From positions 274,128 through 338,127 of the forward strand of contig JAQGEF010000002.1 of the NCBI GenBank assembly GCA_027854065.1: DNA of 64,000 nucleotides, written 5' to 3'. Made by a program: the position numbers and the translations under genes. The stretch's first letter is position 1. Each line of letters opens with the position of its first letter. This DNA is from Polluticaenibacter yanchengensis (GTDB taxonomy: Bacteria > Bacteroidota > Bacteroidia > Chitinophagales > Chitinophagaceae). Of this stretch, positions 54,433-63,497 are shown piece after piece. The notes beneath the pieces were generated by a model. It made no database searches, was not told the origin of the DNA, and was given only the letters and a program-made list of their open reading frames with translations.

Positions 54433-55226
54433 CGGTGCAAAATATTACCTGTGGAATCCCTGATCTGACCATCCAGTATGAATTTGGTATAGGTGAATTA
54501 AATGGATATGACCCTAAAAAAATGGGTATTTCCATTGTAAACGTCGGTTTGGTAAATTCCAACGCCACGACTATCAACCTGAGGTTATTGAAAGGCTCTA
54601 CAGAGTTAACATTTGCGGAATATGGATTTGATCCGTCATTAACCTCCATTAAGGTTTTGATAAGAGATACAAACTATGTGACGATCCCTGTAAATAATGC
54701 CAATTGGAAAGTGACCAGTAATACAGAACAGCAAATGGTATTATCAGGAACAATTCCTTCCCTGGCACCAAATGCCAGGGTAACAGTTGGCCTGGAGATT
54801 AATAATTACCAGTACTTGTCCAATGTACAGACTTATTCCATTCAGGCGCAAATTGAAAATGCACAGGGCTCCGGGCAGCAAAATCTCACAAATGATTTAG
54901 CGCAGTTACCAATTACCATATTCCCTGCAGCCAATCCGCTTGTTTCTACAGCACCGGAAATCCCTGCCATCACAGAATTGAATACTTTAAATACAATAAA
55001 ACTGTATCCGAACCCGGCCAATGCGTATATCAATATTACAGGTGTTAAAGCCGGACAAACGATTGCCATATATAATAACATGGGACAATTGGTTCAGAAC
55101 ATTAATGTAAACAATGATGTTCAAAACATCAACCTGTCTAAAATAGCTACCGGTACTTACATTTTAAAAGTAAGTAACAGTGATGGTATTATAGAAAAGA
55201 CATTGAAATTGAACAAGGTGAAATAG
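54303..55226 (+). CDS. T9SS surface protein, C-terminal part with sorting domain
   Basis: 307 residues as an open frame, but its start at 54303 is arbitrary; it is best read as the -1-frame continuation of 52426-54432. It opens with the common NAPAGTYYAVFYDGQYKCYSP module, then a beta-sandwich (about 55-190, LTIQYEFGIGELNG, GISIVNVGLVNSNATTINLRLL, VTVGLEINNYQ) and ends in a type A T9SS signal (about 225-307: IKLYPNPANAYINITG, IAIYNNMGQLVQNI, ATGTYILKVSN, IEKTLKLNKVK). Such cargo is secreted and attached to the surface or released. The C-terminal domain is of the canonical length. Confidence 0.85.
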   Translation: MAYSTGTDKCSYQNAVRDNAPAGTYYAVFYDGQYKCYSPSTKVTVQNITCGIPDLTIQYEFGIGELNGYDPKKMGISIVNVGLVNSNATTINLRLLKGSTELTFAEYGFDPSLTSIKVLIRDTNYVTIPVNNANWKVTSNTEQQMVLSGTIPSLAPNARVTVGLEINNYQYLSNVQTYSIQAQIENAQGSGQQNLTNDLAQLPITIFPAANPLVSTAPEIPAITELNTLNTIKLYPNPANAYINITGVKAGQTIAIYNNMGQLVQNINVNNDVQNINLSKIATGTYILKVSNSDGIIEKTLKLNKVK

Positions 55227-55320
55227 AAACGATCATATTTTAAGATCAGGCAGGCTGGAATATTGCCTGCCTGATTCCCATGAGGTTTTAGTTGGATGAC
55301 TATGAAAAACTTGATATACT

Positions 55321-58300
55321 ATGAAAAAAAAATTACTCTTTAAAGGAGGCGGCATCTTATTCATACTAATGTTCGGTGCCCTTACTTCCTTTGCAACCAC
55401 TTATAACTATTTAGTGAATGCATTAGGAGATGCCAATACCGGGAGCGGTAATAACGGGACACTAAGGTATGTATTTAACCAGATTAATATTAATGGTACT
55501 AATGCAGATGCACATATTGTGAATTTCAGTAGCGGGCTTGCAGCGGCATCCAATCCTGCCACCGGAGCCGCCAGGATCGTACTAACCAGCCCATTGCCTG
55601 TTATATATAAAAGTAATGTCACAATTGATGGATTTATTACCGGTAAATCTACCCGGGCTGCCTTTACGGCGAATAATAATCGCCAGCTGGCTATAGAAAT
55701 TTCAGCAGACTATAATCAATTTGGCAATACAGGTCTGGAAAATCAAAATGGTACATACGATGTCAACAATATGTCCATGCTGACGTTTAATAATGGCAGT
55801 GGAACCATCAGTAATTTTGTTATAAAAGATATCGCTTTTATTAGGTCCGCAAGAAGTATCGGATTTAGTTACTCAAGTGTGATCCGCTTCGGAAGAAACA
55901 TTTCCGGTGTGAAAATCCAGGGTTGTAATTTTGGATTGTTTGCAGATGGTACTTATTCCAGTGATCTGACTACAGGTTCTGAGATCGGTGGTTATTCGGT
56001 CTTTTTTGGAGAGTACCGGCTGAACACAGGTCCGTCAAGTGTCTTTTTGGGACTTGAGAATTCTTTTAGCGTAAAAGATGTTAAGATAGGTGTGGATATG
56101 GCAAGCGTAAATGCAGCAGATGGCAATGCATTTGCCGGTGTAAATCCTTATCATGCTTCTCAATCAGGTAAAAATTACAAGGATATAGAAACAGGGACAA
56201 TTGTAATTGTTGCAGGCAGTGTGCCTGCGCCTTCAGATATATATATAAAAGGGAATGTGTTTGGTTTGGATAAGGCCAGAACGGGAGTAGGTAACTCTCT
56301 GGCACAAACGCCTGGCATGGGTATTGGTGTATTAGTAACAGGGCCCACTTCAAGTATATTGCAGTCAATCGGTAAAGTTGAGATCGGTTCCGGTGGCAGT
56401 TCTGCTTCTGGTGCTTTTGAGGCAAATATTTTTAATACGACTGCAACAGCCGCAGATCAGGGTTCTTTGAGAAATGAAGTGGCGGCTGAAGCAGGTTCTG
56501 TTACATTCAGGCATCTGAGAATTACAACCATAGATACCAGGATATCAGGCAATTACTTTGGATTCGATCCCGGCAGCAATAAAGCCATCAAGTCTAATCT
56601 GGGAATATCTGTATATGGCTGTGAGGATAATGCTGGAACCCCTTTTGTTATTGGCACCAAACCTACAGATAATAATATGGCGCATACCAGAAATATTTTT
56701 GGTGGTTTAAGAGCGGCAAAGTATAAATCTTATTTTGGCAGAAGTGGTTTTTCAGGTTTTTCAGGTAATTATATTGGCTTAGCACCGGATGGTGTCACCG
56801 TTAATAATGTATTTGAAGATAATTTCTCAGCCGCAACGATATATAATTCGACTGATTTTTCAAATGATTTTTTGCCTAAAAGAGTGGGGGAAGGTTTAGC
56901 GGATAAATCAGATGCTTCCTTACAGATTGAGTATTGCCAAAACGTGAACGTAACTGGCAATGTATTTGGGGGGATCGGGAATTATAAATTCACGACATTG
57001 AAAACACCGGCGATTTTGGTATCAGGCTTGGTCAAAGCAGCAATCAGGTTAAAGTTAAATGCCGGATCCGTAGCTTATTCAAATGAAATAAAGGGCAACC
57101 TGTTTGGTACAGATGCTGCCGGTTCCACATTAAAACCTTGTTACCTGGAAAACTATATCATTGCAGAAAGAGAGTTGGCAGGCACAACATACCCCCCGTC
57201 AGTTAGCACCTTGAACTATGTGAACATTGGTGGAAACAGGAATAACAGCAGTGAACGGAATGTTTTTGTGGCCCTCTATTCACGCTTTCAGGGATCAACA
57301 AGCCCGCTTACAGGTGGCACTGCTATCAGGATCATGAATGTCAATGCCAGGATCAGGGGCAATTACATAGGGGTCTTGCCGGCAGATCTTTCAAATACGA
57401 ATGCAGGCAATGATATGTCAGGTATTTTCGTGAATTATGCAAGAAATATTGATCATACAAATTTCTCTGATGCTGGTTCTGTTATTGGTGCAGCAACTGA
57501 TAACGACCCCGAAAGTGATGGTAATATTATTGGTCACAACGGTTTAGGGTCAACTCACCAGGTCGGTCAGGCTAATACAATAGGATTGTCTGGTGTACAG
57601 ATAGCAGGCGCTGTAAGAGTAAAGGTAAGCAAGAACATATTCTTCAATAATAAAGCCAATGCCATTGGTTTTGGCGGATCCGTTTCCGCAGCAGAAGTTA
57701 CTAATGCCAGTAATTTAATTTGGGTAAACAAAGGGGAGTTTAATGATCCTGGTACTTATAATACAAACTACACCGGCCTGACCATTGCTAACTATAAGGA
57801 CACAAAGCCAAACAATGGTATTAATTATCCTGTTTTTACCAATGTAAAGTATAACAATACCACCAAACAGCTTACAGTAAGTGGCTATATAGGCAATTCT
57901 TTTAACAATACAAAAGCCAACAGCGCCATACAGGGAGAAGCTGCACCTTACAGTTATAGAGTAGAAGTATATAAAGGCGTTTCAGACAACAATTCTGCCA
58001 CTTATGAATATGACTTCCTGACCCAACGGGATGGCACCAATAAAGCAACGCACAAGGAAGGGAATATCTATTTGGGGTATATTACTGCGACCAACGGAAG
58101 ATTCTGCGATGCTACAATAGACTACACTGGACGAACCGACTTACAGGGTAATCCTGTTTCGTTAAGCAGTCTGGACGAGATTACCGGTATCGCCATCGAT
58201 GGTGCAGGTAATACCTCACAATTCGGTGCTCTGGCACCGGTCATTGGTGACTATGGAGATTTAGGAGCAGCCTATACAACAACACAGGCATTTGGAAAAA

Positions 58301-59361
58301 GGTACGGATGCTTAACTGATATCATTATATCTAATAGTAATGCTTCAACCATTCCGGATAATCTTATTTTTGCCGGTACCAGGATTAGTTTTGAAACAGC
58401 AAATTATACCTCCTGTGATAATTATTTAGACCCGGGGAGTGCAAGTTGCGATATTGATGACGGCATTGTTTTTATAGAGCCATTCTTTAAAAACAGGTCA
58501 ACGCAGGTAAAACTGGTGGCCAATTCCAATAAAGCCAATACCACCGTATATTACAGGTTATGGGCAGACTGGAACGGTGATGGTGTCTTCAATGACCTGG
58601 ATACAGAAGATGGTGAAGGCGGCAAAGCGACTTATTCAGGCACAATGGTCACTTCCAGCCCCGTAGAAAAAATAATCATGGTAACGCCACCTGAAAATAT
58701 CACTGCCGCTACCAAAGCCGCTTTCAGGTATGCGGTAAGCGCTCAGCCGATTCCTTACAATGCAATAAACAATAGTATTATCACAACAGATGGAGAGGTA
58801 GAGGACTGGATGGTGCCTGTAAGTACAGTATTAAGTGTATCAGATTTAATGCTAAGCGGTATTTACCTGAATGGCGAAGGGCATTTAAGCTGGGAAACCA
58901 GTACAGAGACCAATTCGAAATACTTTTCAATAGAAAGAAGCATTGATGGCGTCACTTATACAAAAATAGGACAGGCAGATGCAGCAGGTTACAGCAACGC
59001 ACTCAGAAATTATTCTTTTGTAGATAAAACCAAACCATCCGGTATCGTTTACTACAGGGTCATACTAATCAGTGCGGATGGCAAAAGACTATTTAGTAAA
59101 GTAATCGCACTAGGCGAAAACAATGAAGTGAAAATTTCAATTTTCCCGAATCCTGCAAAATCAAATTTAACAATCCGGGGACTCAGCGGAAATACAGAAA
59201 TCAGAGTACTGGGTTTAGATGGAAAGCTCGTATTTAAAACCAATACCATTAATGAAGCCGTTAAAAATGTAAACATATCAGCATTAAGCAGTGGTACTTA
59301 TTTAATAAAAATATATAAATCACAGGTAGAAGTGTATGCTTCAAAATTTGTGAAACATTAG
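55321..59361 (+). CDS. T9SS-sorted giant surface protein with beta-helix and GEVED domains
   Basis: 1346 residues. Signal peptide about 1-25 (ILFILMFGALTSFA). From about 30 to 850 the chain looks like a right-handed beta-helix: NYLVNALGDANTGSGNNGTLR opens a CSLREA/pectate-lyase-like motif, and turns such as NYIGLAPDGV, GNVFG and IKGNLFGTDAAG recur. A GEVED-type domain follows (about 1060-1170: YYRLWADWNGDGVFND, GEVEDWMVPVS). Then an fn3-like stretch and a type A T9SS C-terminal domain (about 1265-1346: KISIFPNPAKSNLTIRGL, KNVNISALSSGTYLIKI, YASKFVKH). Likely an adhesin or polysaccharide-binding protein; no catalytic residue is recognised. It starts 95 bp after the preceding T9SS gene and may be co-transcribed. 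Confidence 0.85.
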   Translation: MKKKLLFKGGGILFILMFGALTSFATTYNYLVNALGDANTGSGNNGTLRYVFNQININGTNADAHIVNFSSGLAAASNPATGAARIVLTSPLPVIYKSNVTIDGFITGKSTRAAFTANNNRQLAIEISADYNQFGNTGLENQNGTYDVNNMSMLTFNNGSGTISNFVIKDIAFIRSARSIGFSYSSVIRFGRNISGVKIQGCNFGLFADGTYSSDLTTGSEIGGYSVFFGEYRLNTGPSSVFLGLENSFSVKDVKIGVDMASVNAADGNAFAGVNPYHASQSGKNYKDIETGTIVIVAGSVPAPSDIYIKGNVFGLDKARTGVGNSLAQTPGMGIGVLVTGPTSSILQSIGKVEIGSGGSSASGAFEANIFNTTATAADQGSLRNEVAAEAGSVTFRHLRITTIDTRISGNYFGFDPGSNKAIKSNLGISVYGCEDNAGTPFVIGTKPTDNNMAHTRNIFGGLRAAKYKSYFGRSGFSGFSGNYIGLAPDGVTVNNVFEDNFSAATIYNSTDFSNDFLPKRVGEGLADKSDASLQIEYCQNVNVTGNVFGGIGNYKFTTLKTPAILVSGLVKAAIRLKLNAGSVAYSNEIKGNLFGTDAAGSTLKPCYLENYIIAERELAGTTYPPSVSTLNYVNIGGNRNNSSERNVFVALYSRFQGSTSPLTGGTAIRIMNVNARIRGNYIGVLPADLSNTNAGNDMSGIFVNYARNIDHTNFSDAGSVIGAATDNDPESDGNIIGHNGLGSTHQVGQANTIGLSGVQIAGAVRVKVSKNIFFNNKANAIGFGGSVSAAEVTNASNLIWVNKGEFNDPGTYNTNYTGLTIANYKDTKPNNGINYPVFTNVKYNNTTKQLTVSGYIGNSFNNTKANSAIQGEAAPYSYRVEVYKGVSDNNSATYEYDFLTQRDGTNKATHKEGNIYLGYITATNGRFCDATIDYTGRTDLQGNPVSLSSLDEITGIAIDGAGNTSQFGALAPVIGDYGDLGAAYTTTQAFGKRYGCLTDIIISNSNASTIPDNLIFAGTRISFETANYTSCDNYLDPGSASCDIDDGIVFIEPFFKNRSTQVKLVANSNKANTTVYYRLWADWNGDGVFNDLDTEDGEGGKATYSGTMVTSSPVEKIIMVTPPENITAATKAAFRYAVSAQPIPYNAINNSIITTDGEVEDWMVPVSTVLSVSDLMLSGIYLNGEGHLSWETSTETNSKYFSIERSIDGVTYTKIGQADAAGYSNALRNYSFVDKTKPSGIVYYRVILISADGKRLFSKVIALGENNEVKISIFPNPAKSNLTIRGLSGNTEIRVLGLDGKLVFKTNTINEAVKNVNISALSSGTYLIKIYKSQVEVYASKFVKH

Positions 59362-59386
59362 CAGTTTTAGGGTTTATGGTTCAATT

Positions 59387-59417
59387 AGAGGCTACCTTCG
59401 GGTAGTCTCTTTTTTTA
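59387..59417 (+). terminator. Terminator with TTCG loop
   Basis: AGAGGCTACC and GGTAGTCTCT pair (10 bp, one G-U) around TTCG, followed by T7. It begins 26 bases after the stop of the T9SS gene. Confidence 0.93.
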
Positions 59418-59829
59418 TGAGCCCATTCATCCGCAATGATGGTTCATTCCGGATAAGACCCAACAGCATAATAATTCATTTCAACAGATAAATGAAGTCC
59501 TATAGGTACAGCCAAACAGCAAAAGTGATTAGGATCGATACCACAATATGAACATCCTGCATTAATATTGGTATTATTATTACTGCGACATTCACGCCAC
59601 TCATGCTTCTGTCCCCTCCCTGGAGGGGCAGGGGTGGGTTTAAAAAGCTAAAGCCCGGGGTAAAATATATTACTAAAGAGTAAAAGTCCTGATCAAATAA
59701 AATAAGCAGGCTGTAGAGCCCCGCACATTTGTATCAGATGACTGGAACAATCATGCCACTCATGCTTCTATCCCCTCCCAGGCAAGGGTAGGGGTGGGTT
59801 AAATATGTTGCTTATACAAACTCCCAACA
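59418..59829. repeat. Intergenic region with two C/G-rich direct repeats
   Basis: Two copies of about 45-50 bp, near 59593-59641 and 59755-59802: both run CCACTCATGCTTCT, then T/A-TCCCCTCCC, and close with AGGGG-TGGGTT. CCCCT and AGGGG can pair, giving imperfect palindromes. Between them GGTAAAATATATTACTAAAG resembles 35660 and 63603. No gene seen. Confidence 0.65.
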
Positions 59830-60402
59830 TCAGAACCTGATCGCGATCCCCGCCTGGATAATACCATTCTTAAAATCCGGCTTCGTACTGCCAAACTCAA
59901 AGTCCGCCACCTTAGATAAACCCGCTATATACCGCGCACCAATAGATAATCCCTTTATCTGGATACCTAACCCACCAACAGCAGACAGGTCCAGGTTATT
60001 AAATTCCTGCTCAATCGTTTCATCTGTAATATTATCCCCGATTTTAAAGCCCACCTGTGGCCCAAGTTCCAGGTACAACGGTCCGAAAGGCTTTATTTTA
60101 AGCATAACAGGAACCGTAAAATAAGTCAGTTTATAATCTTTAGTAGAAGTGTTACCCACTTCAGTAATTTTAGCACCCGATGTAGATATCAACGCCTCCG
60201 GTTGCAATGCAATAACATTGCCCAGGCCGATATTCAGAAACAAGCCCGCATGAAAACCAAGCAGACTTTCCGTTTTAATATTGTTCACCGAGCCATTAAA
60301 ATTAGAAATATTCACGCCACCTTTAATACCCGTTTTAATAAGCTGGCTATAACCGGCAATAGAAATTACCACCAAAGAAAATAACAAGATCAGTTTTTTC
60401 AT
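59830..60402 (-). CDS. PorT-like outer-membrane beta-barrel protein
   Basis: 190 residues. Signal peptide about 1-19 (LILLFSLVVISIAGYSQ). Barrel strands follow: GIKGGVNISNFNGS, FHAGLFLNIGLGNVIALQPEAL, LTYFTVPVMLKIKPFGPLYLELGPQVGF and GLGIQIKGLSIGARYIAG, and the terminal GIIQAGIAIRF ends in Phe as expected for BAM insertion. Same beta-barrel_2/PorT family as the protein at 3047. It lies 108 bp downstream of the ABC exporter on the same strand. No substrate can be assigned. Confidence 0.88.
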   Translation of the reverse strand: MKKLILLFSLVVISIAGYSQLIKTGIKGGVNISNFNGSVNNIKTESLLGFHAGLFLNIGLGNVIALQPEALISTSGAKITEVGNTSTKDYKLTYFTVPVMLKIKPFGPLYLELGPQVGFKIGDNITDETIEQEFNNLDLSAVGGLGIQIKGLSIGARYIAGLSKVADFEFGSTKPDFKNGIIQAGIAIRF

Positions 60403-60510
60403 AAATCTTCAATTTGGAATTTTTTAAGATCAGGAATCCTAAAAGCAACACTCCCGTCAAATCACACCCATCAAACATTATGCTACGGTGCTTACCCGTA
60501 TCAAAACAAT

Positions 60511-62340
60511 TTATGCAGGATTATTTTTAAACTGCATTTCATACAGTTTCGCATAGTTTTTTCCCTCCGCCAATAATTCATAGTGCGTACCATATTCCAC
60601 CACCTCGCCCTTATCCAGTACCAGTATATGGTCCGCTTTCTGTATAGTACTTAACCGGTGAGCAATAATAATAGAAGTTCTGCCCTTCATTAAAGTATCA
60701 ATCGCATTTTGAATCAGTAATTCACTCTCCGTATCAATATTGCTTGTCGCTTCATCCAGTATTAAAATAGCAGGGTTATAGATCAGGCATCGCGCAAAAC
60801 TCAATAACTGCCGTTGCCCCATACTCAGGGAAGCACCACGTTCCAGCACCTTAAAATCATAATTACCCGGAAGGCTCATAATAAAATCATGAATACCAAG
60901 CAACCTGGTGGCATGCTGTACCTGCTCAAATGAAACATCAGGGTTTCTTAAAGTAAGATTGTCCAGCACACTCCCGTTAAATAAAAACACATCCTGCAAC
61001 ACTACCCCTATATGATGCCTCAAAGTAGCCAGCGGAATATCTTTATTATCAATACCATCAATCAATATCTCACCACTTTGGTGATTGTACAACCTGTTAA
61101 TCAGCGAGATGATAGTCGATTTACCACTACCCGTACTACCAACTATAGCCAGGCTTCTGCCGGCAGGAATATCAAACGAAATATTTCTTAAAACAGGAAC
61201 ATTGGGCTTGTATTCAAAACTTACATTTTTAAAAGTAATATGACCATTAAATGTTTTAGGCCAGGGATCAGGAATTCTTTCAGCAGTTTCCGCACAAGGC
61301 GTATCCATCAATACAAAAACACGTTCGCTGCTGATAATCCCCATTTGCAGCACGTTAAATTTATCAGCAATCATCCTCAAAGGCCTGAATATCTGGTTAA
61401 GAAACAAAATAAAAGCAATCAGTTTACCCGCCTCTATCTTAAAATTCGCAATCCACCACACCAGCAACCCAATGCTTAGCGCCAGCACAATTTCCACAAC
61501 AGGAAAAAACACAGAATAAGCAAAAATACTCTTAATGTTTGCTTTCTTATGTTCCGTATTTATTTTTTCAAACTTTTTAAATTCCCTGTCCTCCGCAGTA
61601 AAACTTTGAACCAAAGCCATACCCGTTAAATGTTCCTGTGCAAAAGCGTTTAAAGACGCCACCGCATTACGAACACTGATAAATGACCTGTTCACACTCT
61701 CTTTAAAAAAATAAGTAGCAATAATTAAAATAGGAAATGGGATCAGGCAGATCAATGTAAGCCGCCAATCCATCCAGAACATGGTACCCAATGTAAAAAT
61801 AATAATCAGAATATCCGCAATAATAGGAATCAGCCCGTCGCTGAAAATTTCATTAATACTCTCAATATCATTTACCGTTCTTGTAGTAAGCGTGCCAATA
61901 GGCGTCTTGTCAAAAAAACTCAACGGCAAACTCAATACCTTATTGAAAACCGTTTTACGAAGATCGTTCACCACGTTCTGGCCCACTTTAGCCGTAATAT
62001 AAGTAAATAAAAACCGGAACAAAGTTTCCAGGAAAAGCAATACGATCTGGATAATAAATATCTGTATAATAAATTCCACAACATTAAAGCCCGATAGTTT
62101 ATCCAGCCAGTTATTCAGCCAGGCAGGAATACCAGCACTGCTTTCCTTTAGCCCCTTATCCACCATTACCTGTATCAGGTAACCTCTTACAGGAGCAATG
62201 ATCGCCAGCAGAAGCGTAAGTATAAGAGAAAAGTAAAACAACGACCGGTACGGCTTTACATAACTGTACACCCGCTGTAAAATCTGCGTATTGCTATAGC
62301 TTGAGGTTCTAACTTTTGACATGCCATCGCAAATGTACAA
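60511..62340 (-). CDS. MsbA-like ABC exporter (ATP-binding and permease fused)
   Basis: 609 residues; the start may be at 62322 (MSKVRTSSYS), since the first six codons are extra. The permease half (about 20-320) has six membrane helices, for example LFYFSLILTLLLAIIAPVRGYLI and LTLICLIPFPILIIATYFF. The nucleotide-binding half (about 365-600) has Walker A VGSTGSGKSTI, signature LSMGQRQ, Walker B AILILDEATSNID and the switch His in IIIAHRLSTIQ. Such half-transporters dimerise to export lipids or drugs; family relatives include MsbA. It is divergent from the DUF3810 gene (66 bp gap). Substrate unknown. Confidence 0.92.
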   Translation of the reverse strand: MYICDGMSKVRTSSYSNTQILQRVYSYVKPYRSLFYFSLILTLLLAIIAPVRGYLIQVMVDKGLKESSAGIPAWLNNWLDKLSGFNVVEFIIQIFIIQIVLLFLETLFRFLFTYITAKVGQNVVNDLRKTVFNKVLSLPLSFFDKTPIGTLTTRTVNDIESINEIFSDGLIPIIADILIIIFTLGTMFWMDWRLTLICLIPFPILIIATYFFKESVNRSFISVRNAVASLNAFAQEHLTGMALVQSFTAEDREFKKFEKINTEHKKANIKSIFAYSVFFPVVEIVLALSIGLLVWWIANFKIEAGKLIAFILFLNQIFRPLRMIADKFNVLQMGIISSERVFVLMDTPCAETAERIPDPWPKTFNGHITFKNVSFEYKPNVPVLRNISFDIPAGRSLAIVGSTGSGKSTIISLINRLYNHQSGEILIDGIDNKDIPLATLRHHIGVVLQDVFLFNGSVLDNLTLRNPDVSFEQVQHATRLLGIHDFIMSLPGNYDFKVLERGASLSMGQRQLLSFARCLIYNPAILILDEATSNIDTESELLIQNAIDTLMKGRTSIIIAHRLSTIQKADHILVLDKGEVVEYGTHYELLAEGKNYAKLYEMQFKNNPA

Positions 62341-62405
62341 TTGAATGAATTATAACCGCGTTAAGTATTTTTTAAAGACGAAAACTTTATTTTTACGGTC
62401 ATAAT

Positions 62406-63497
62406 ATGTTCCCCGAAAAAAAGAAATACAATGCCACCTGGATCTTAGTAGCCGCCGTGTTACTTATAGAAATATTTAAATTATTTCCAGCCGCCGTAGA
62501 ATACCTGTATACTAATGGCTTTTATAAATACTACTCCCAACTGCTACGTAAAGCATTCGGGTGGTTCCCATTCAGCATCGGGGATCTGCTGTACACCATT
62601 GCCATTATTGTCGCATTGTATAAAAGCATAAAAGCCGTCATAAAGATCATTCGTGCCAGATTCAGCTGGCAGGTCACAAAAAACAGTTTATTAGCAGGGC
62701 TCAGAATATTACTCGCAGTGTATTTATTATTCAATATTTCCTGGGCCATAAATTATGCCAGAAAAGGCTCTGCCCATCAGTTGGAAATATATGTCGATGA
62801 TTATTCCGTCAATGATTTACAAACCCTCGCATCAGTACTTAATAAAAAAACGACAGAAGCAGTAGCGGAAATACAGGCCAAAGACAGTACCGTCTGGTAT
62901 CATTTTCCCGCACTGGCCAATGCCTGCCGGGAATCTTATATTGAAGTAAATAAAAAATATCCTTTTATAAATTACCGGGTATTATCCGTAAAGCCAATGA
63001 TATACGGCAAGGCCGGCGCATTCGGAGGCTTTGCAGGCTATTATAATCCCTTTACAGGAGAAGCCCAGATTAATAACGGCATGCCCGGTAATTCCCGCAG
63101 CCAGGTACTCTGTCATGAAATGGCACACCAGTTAGGCTATGCCGCCGAAGAAGAAGCCAATATGATAGGCTGGCTCGCTGGCAGGGAAAGCAAAAATCCC
63201 GCCATAAAGTACAGCGCTTACAATGATATGCTCGTGTACACCATCATGGATTTGCGCCGCAAGGATACCCTCGCATTTAAAACATTCAGGGATTCATTAC
63301 CCGGTCTTGTAAAAAAACATTACCAGCAAAACAAAGATTATTATGCTGCTTATACCAATAGTATGCAGGCACATTTAGATGCCGCTTATGATACTTTTTT
63401 GAAAGCCAACGGGCAGGAAAAAGGCAAAAAATCCTACAGGTTTGTAATAGCCTGGCTAATCGCTTACGGTAAAAAATATGGCTGGGAAGCCCTGTAA
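62406..63497 (+). CDS. DUF3810 family putative metalloprotease, membrane-bound
   Basis: 363 residues. One or two N-terminal membrane helices (about residues 9-30, WILVAAVLLIEIFKLFPAAVEYL; about 50-68, IGDLLYTIAIIVALYKSI; about 93-112, LLAGLRILLAVYLLFNISWA). A zinc-protease-like motif VLCHEMAHQLGY (HExxH at about 237-241, as HEMAH) has a downstream acidic helix EEEANMIGWL that could supply the third ligand. The DUF3810 family is conserved in Bacteroidota and Firmicutes and has no firm function. The topology suggests that the active site faces the outside, but this is inferred. It is divergently transcribed from the ABC exporter. Confidence 0.8.
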   Translation: MFPEKKKYNATWILVAAVLLIEIFKLFPAAVEYLYTNGFYKYYSQLLRKAFGWFPFSIGDLLYTIAIIVALYKSIKAVIKIIRARFSWQVTKNSLLAGLRILLAVYLLFNISWAINYARKGSAHQLEIYVDDYSVNDLQTLASVLNKKTTEAVAEIQAKDSTVWYHFPALANACRESYIEVNKKYPFINYRVLSVKPMIYGKAGAFGGFAGYYNPFTGEAQINNGMPGNSRSQVLCHEMAHQLGYAAEEEANMIGWLAGRESKNPAIKYSAYNDMLVYTIMDLRRKDTLAFKTFRDSLPGLVKKHYQQNKDYYAAYTNSMQAHLDAAYDTFLKANGQEKGKKSYRFVIAWLIAYGKKYGWEAL

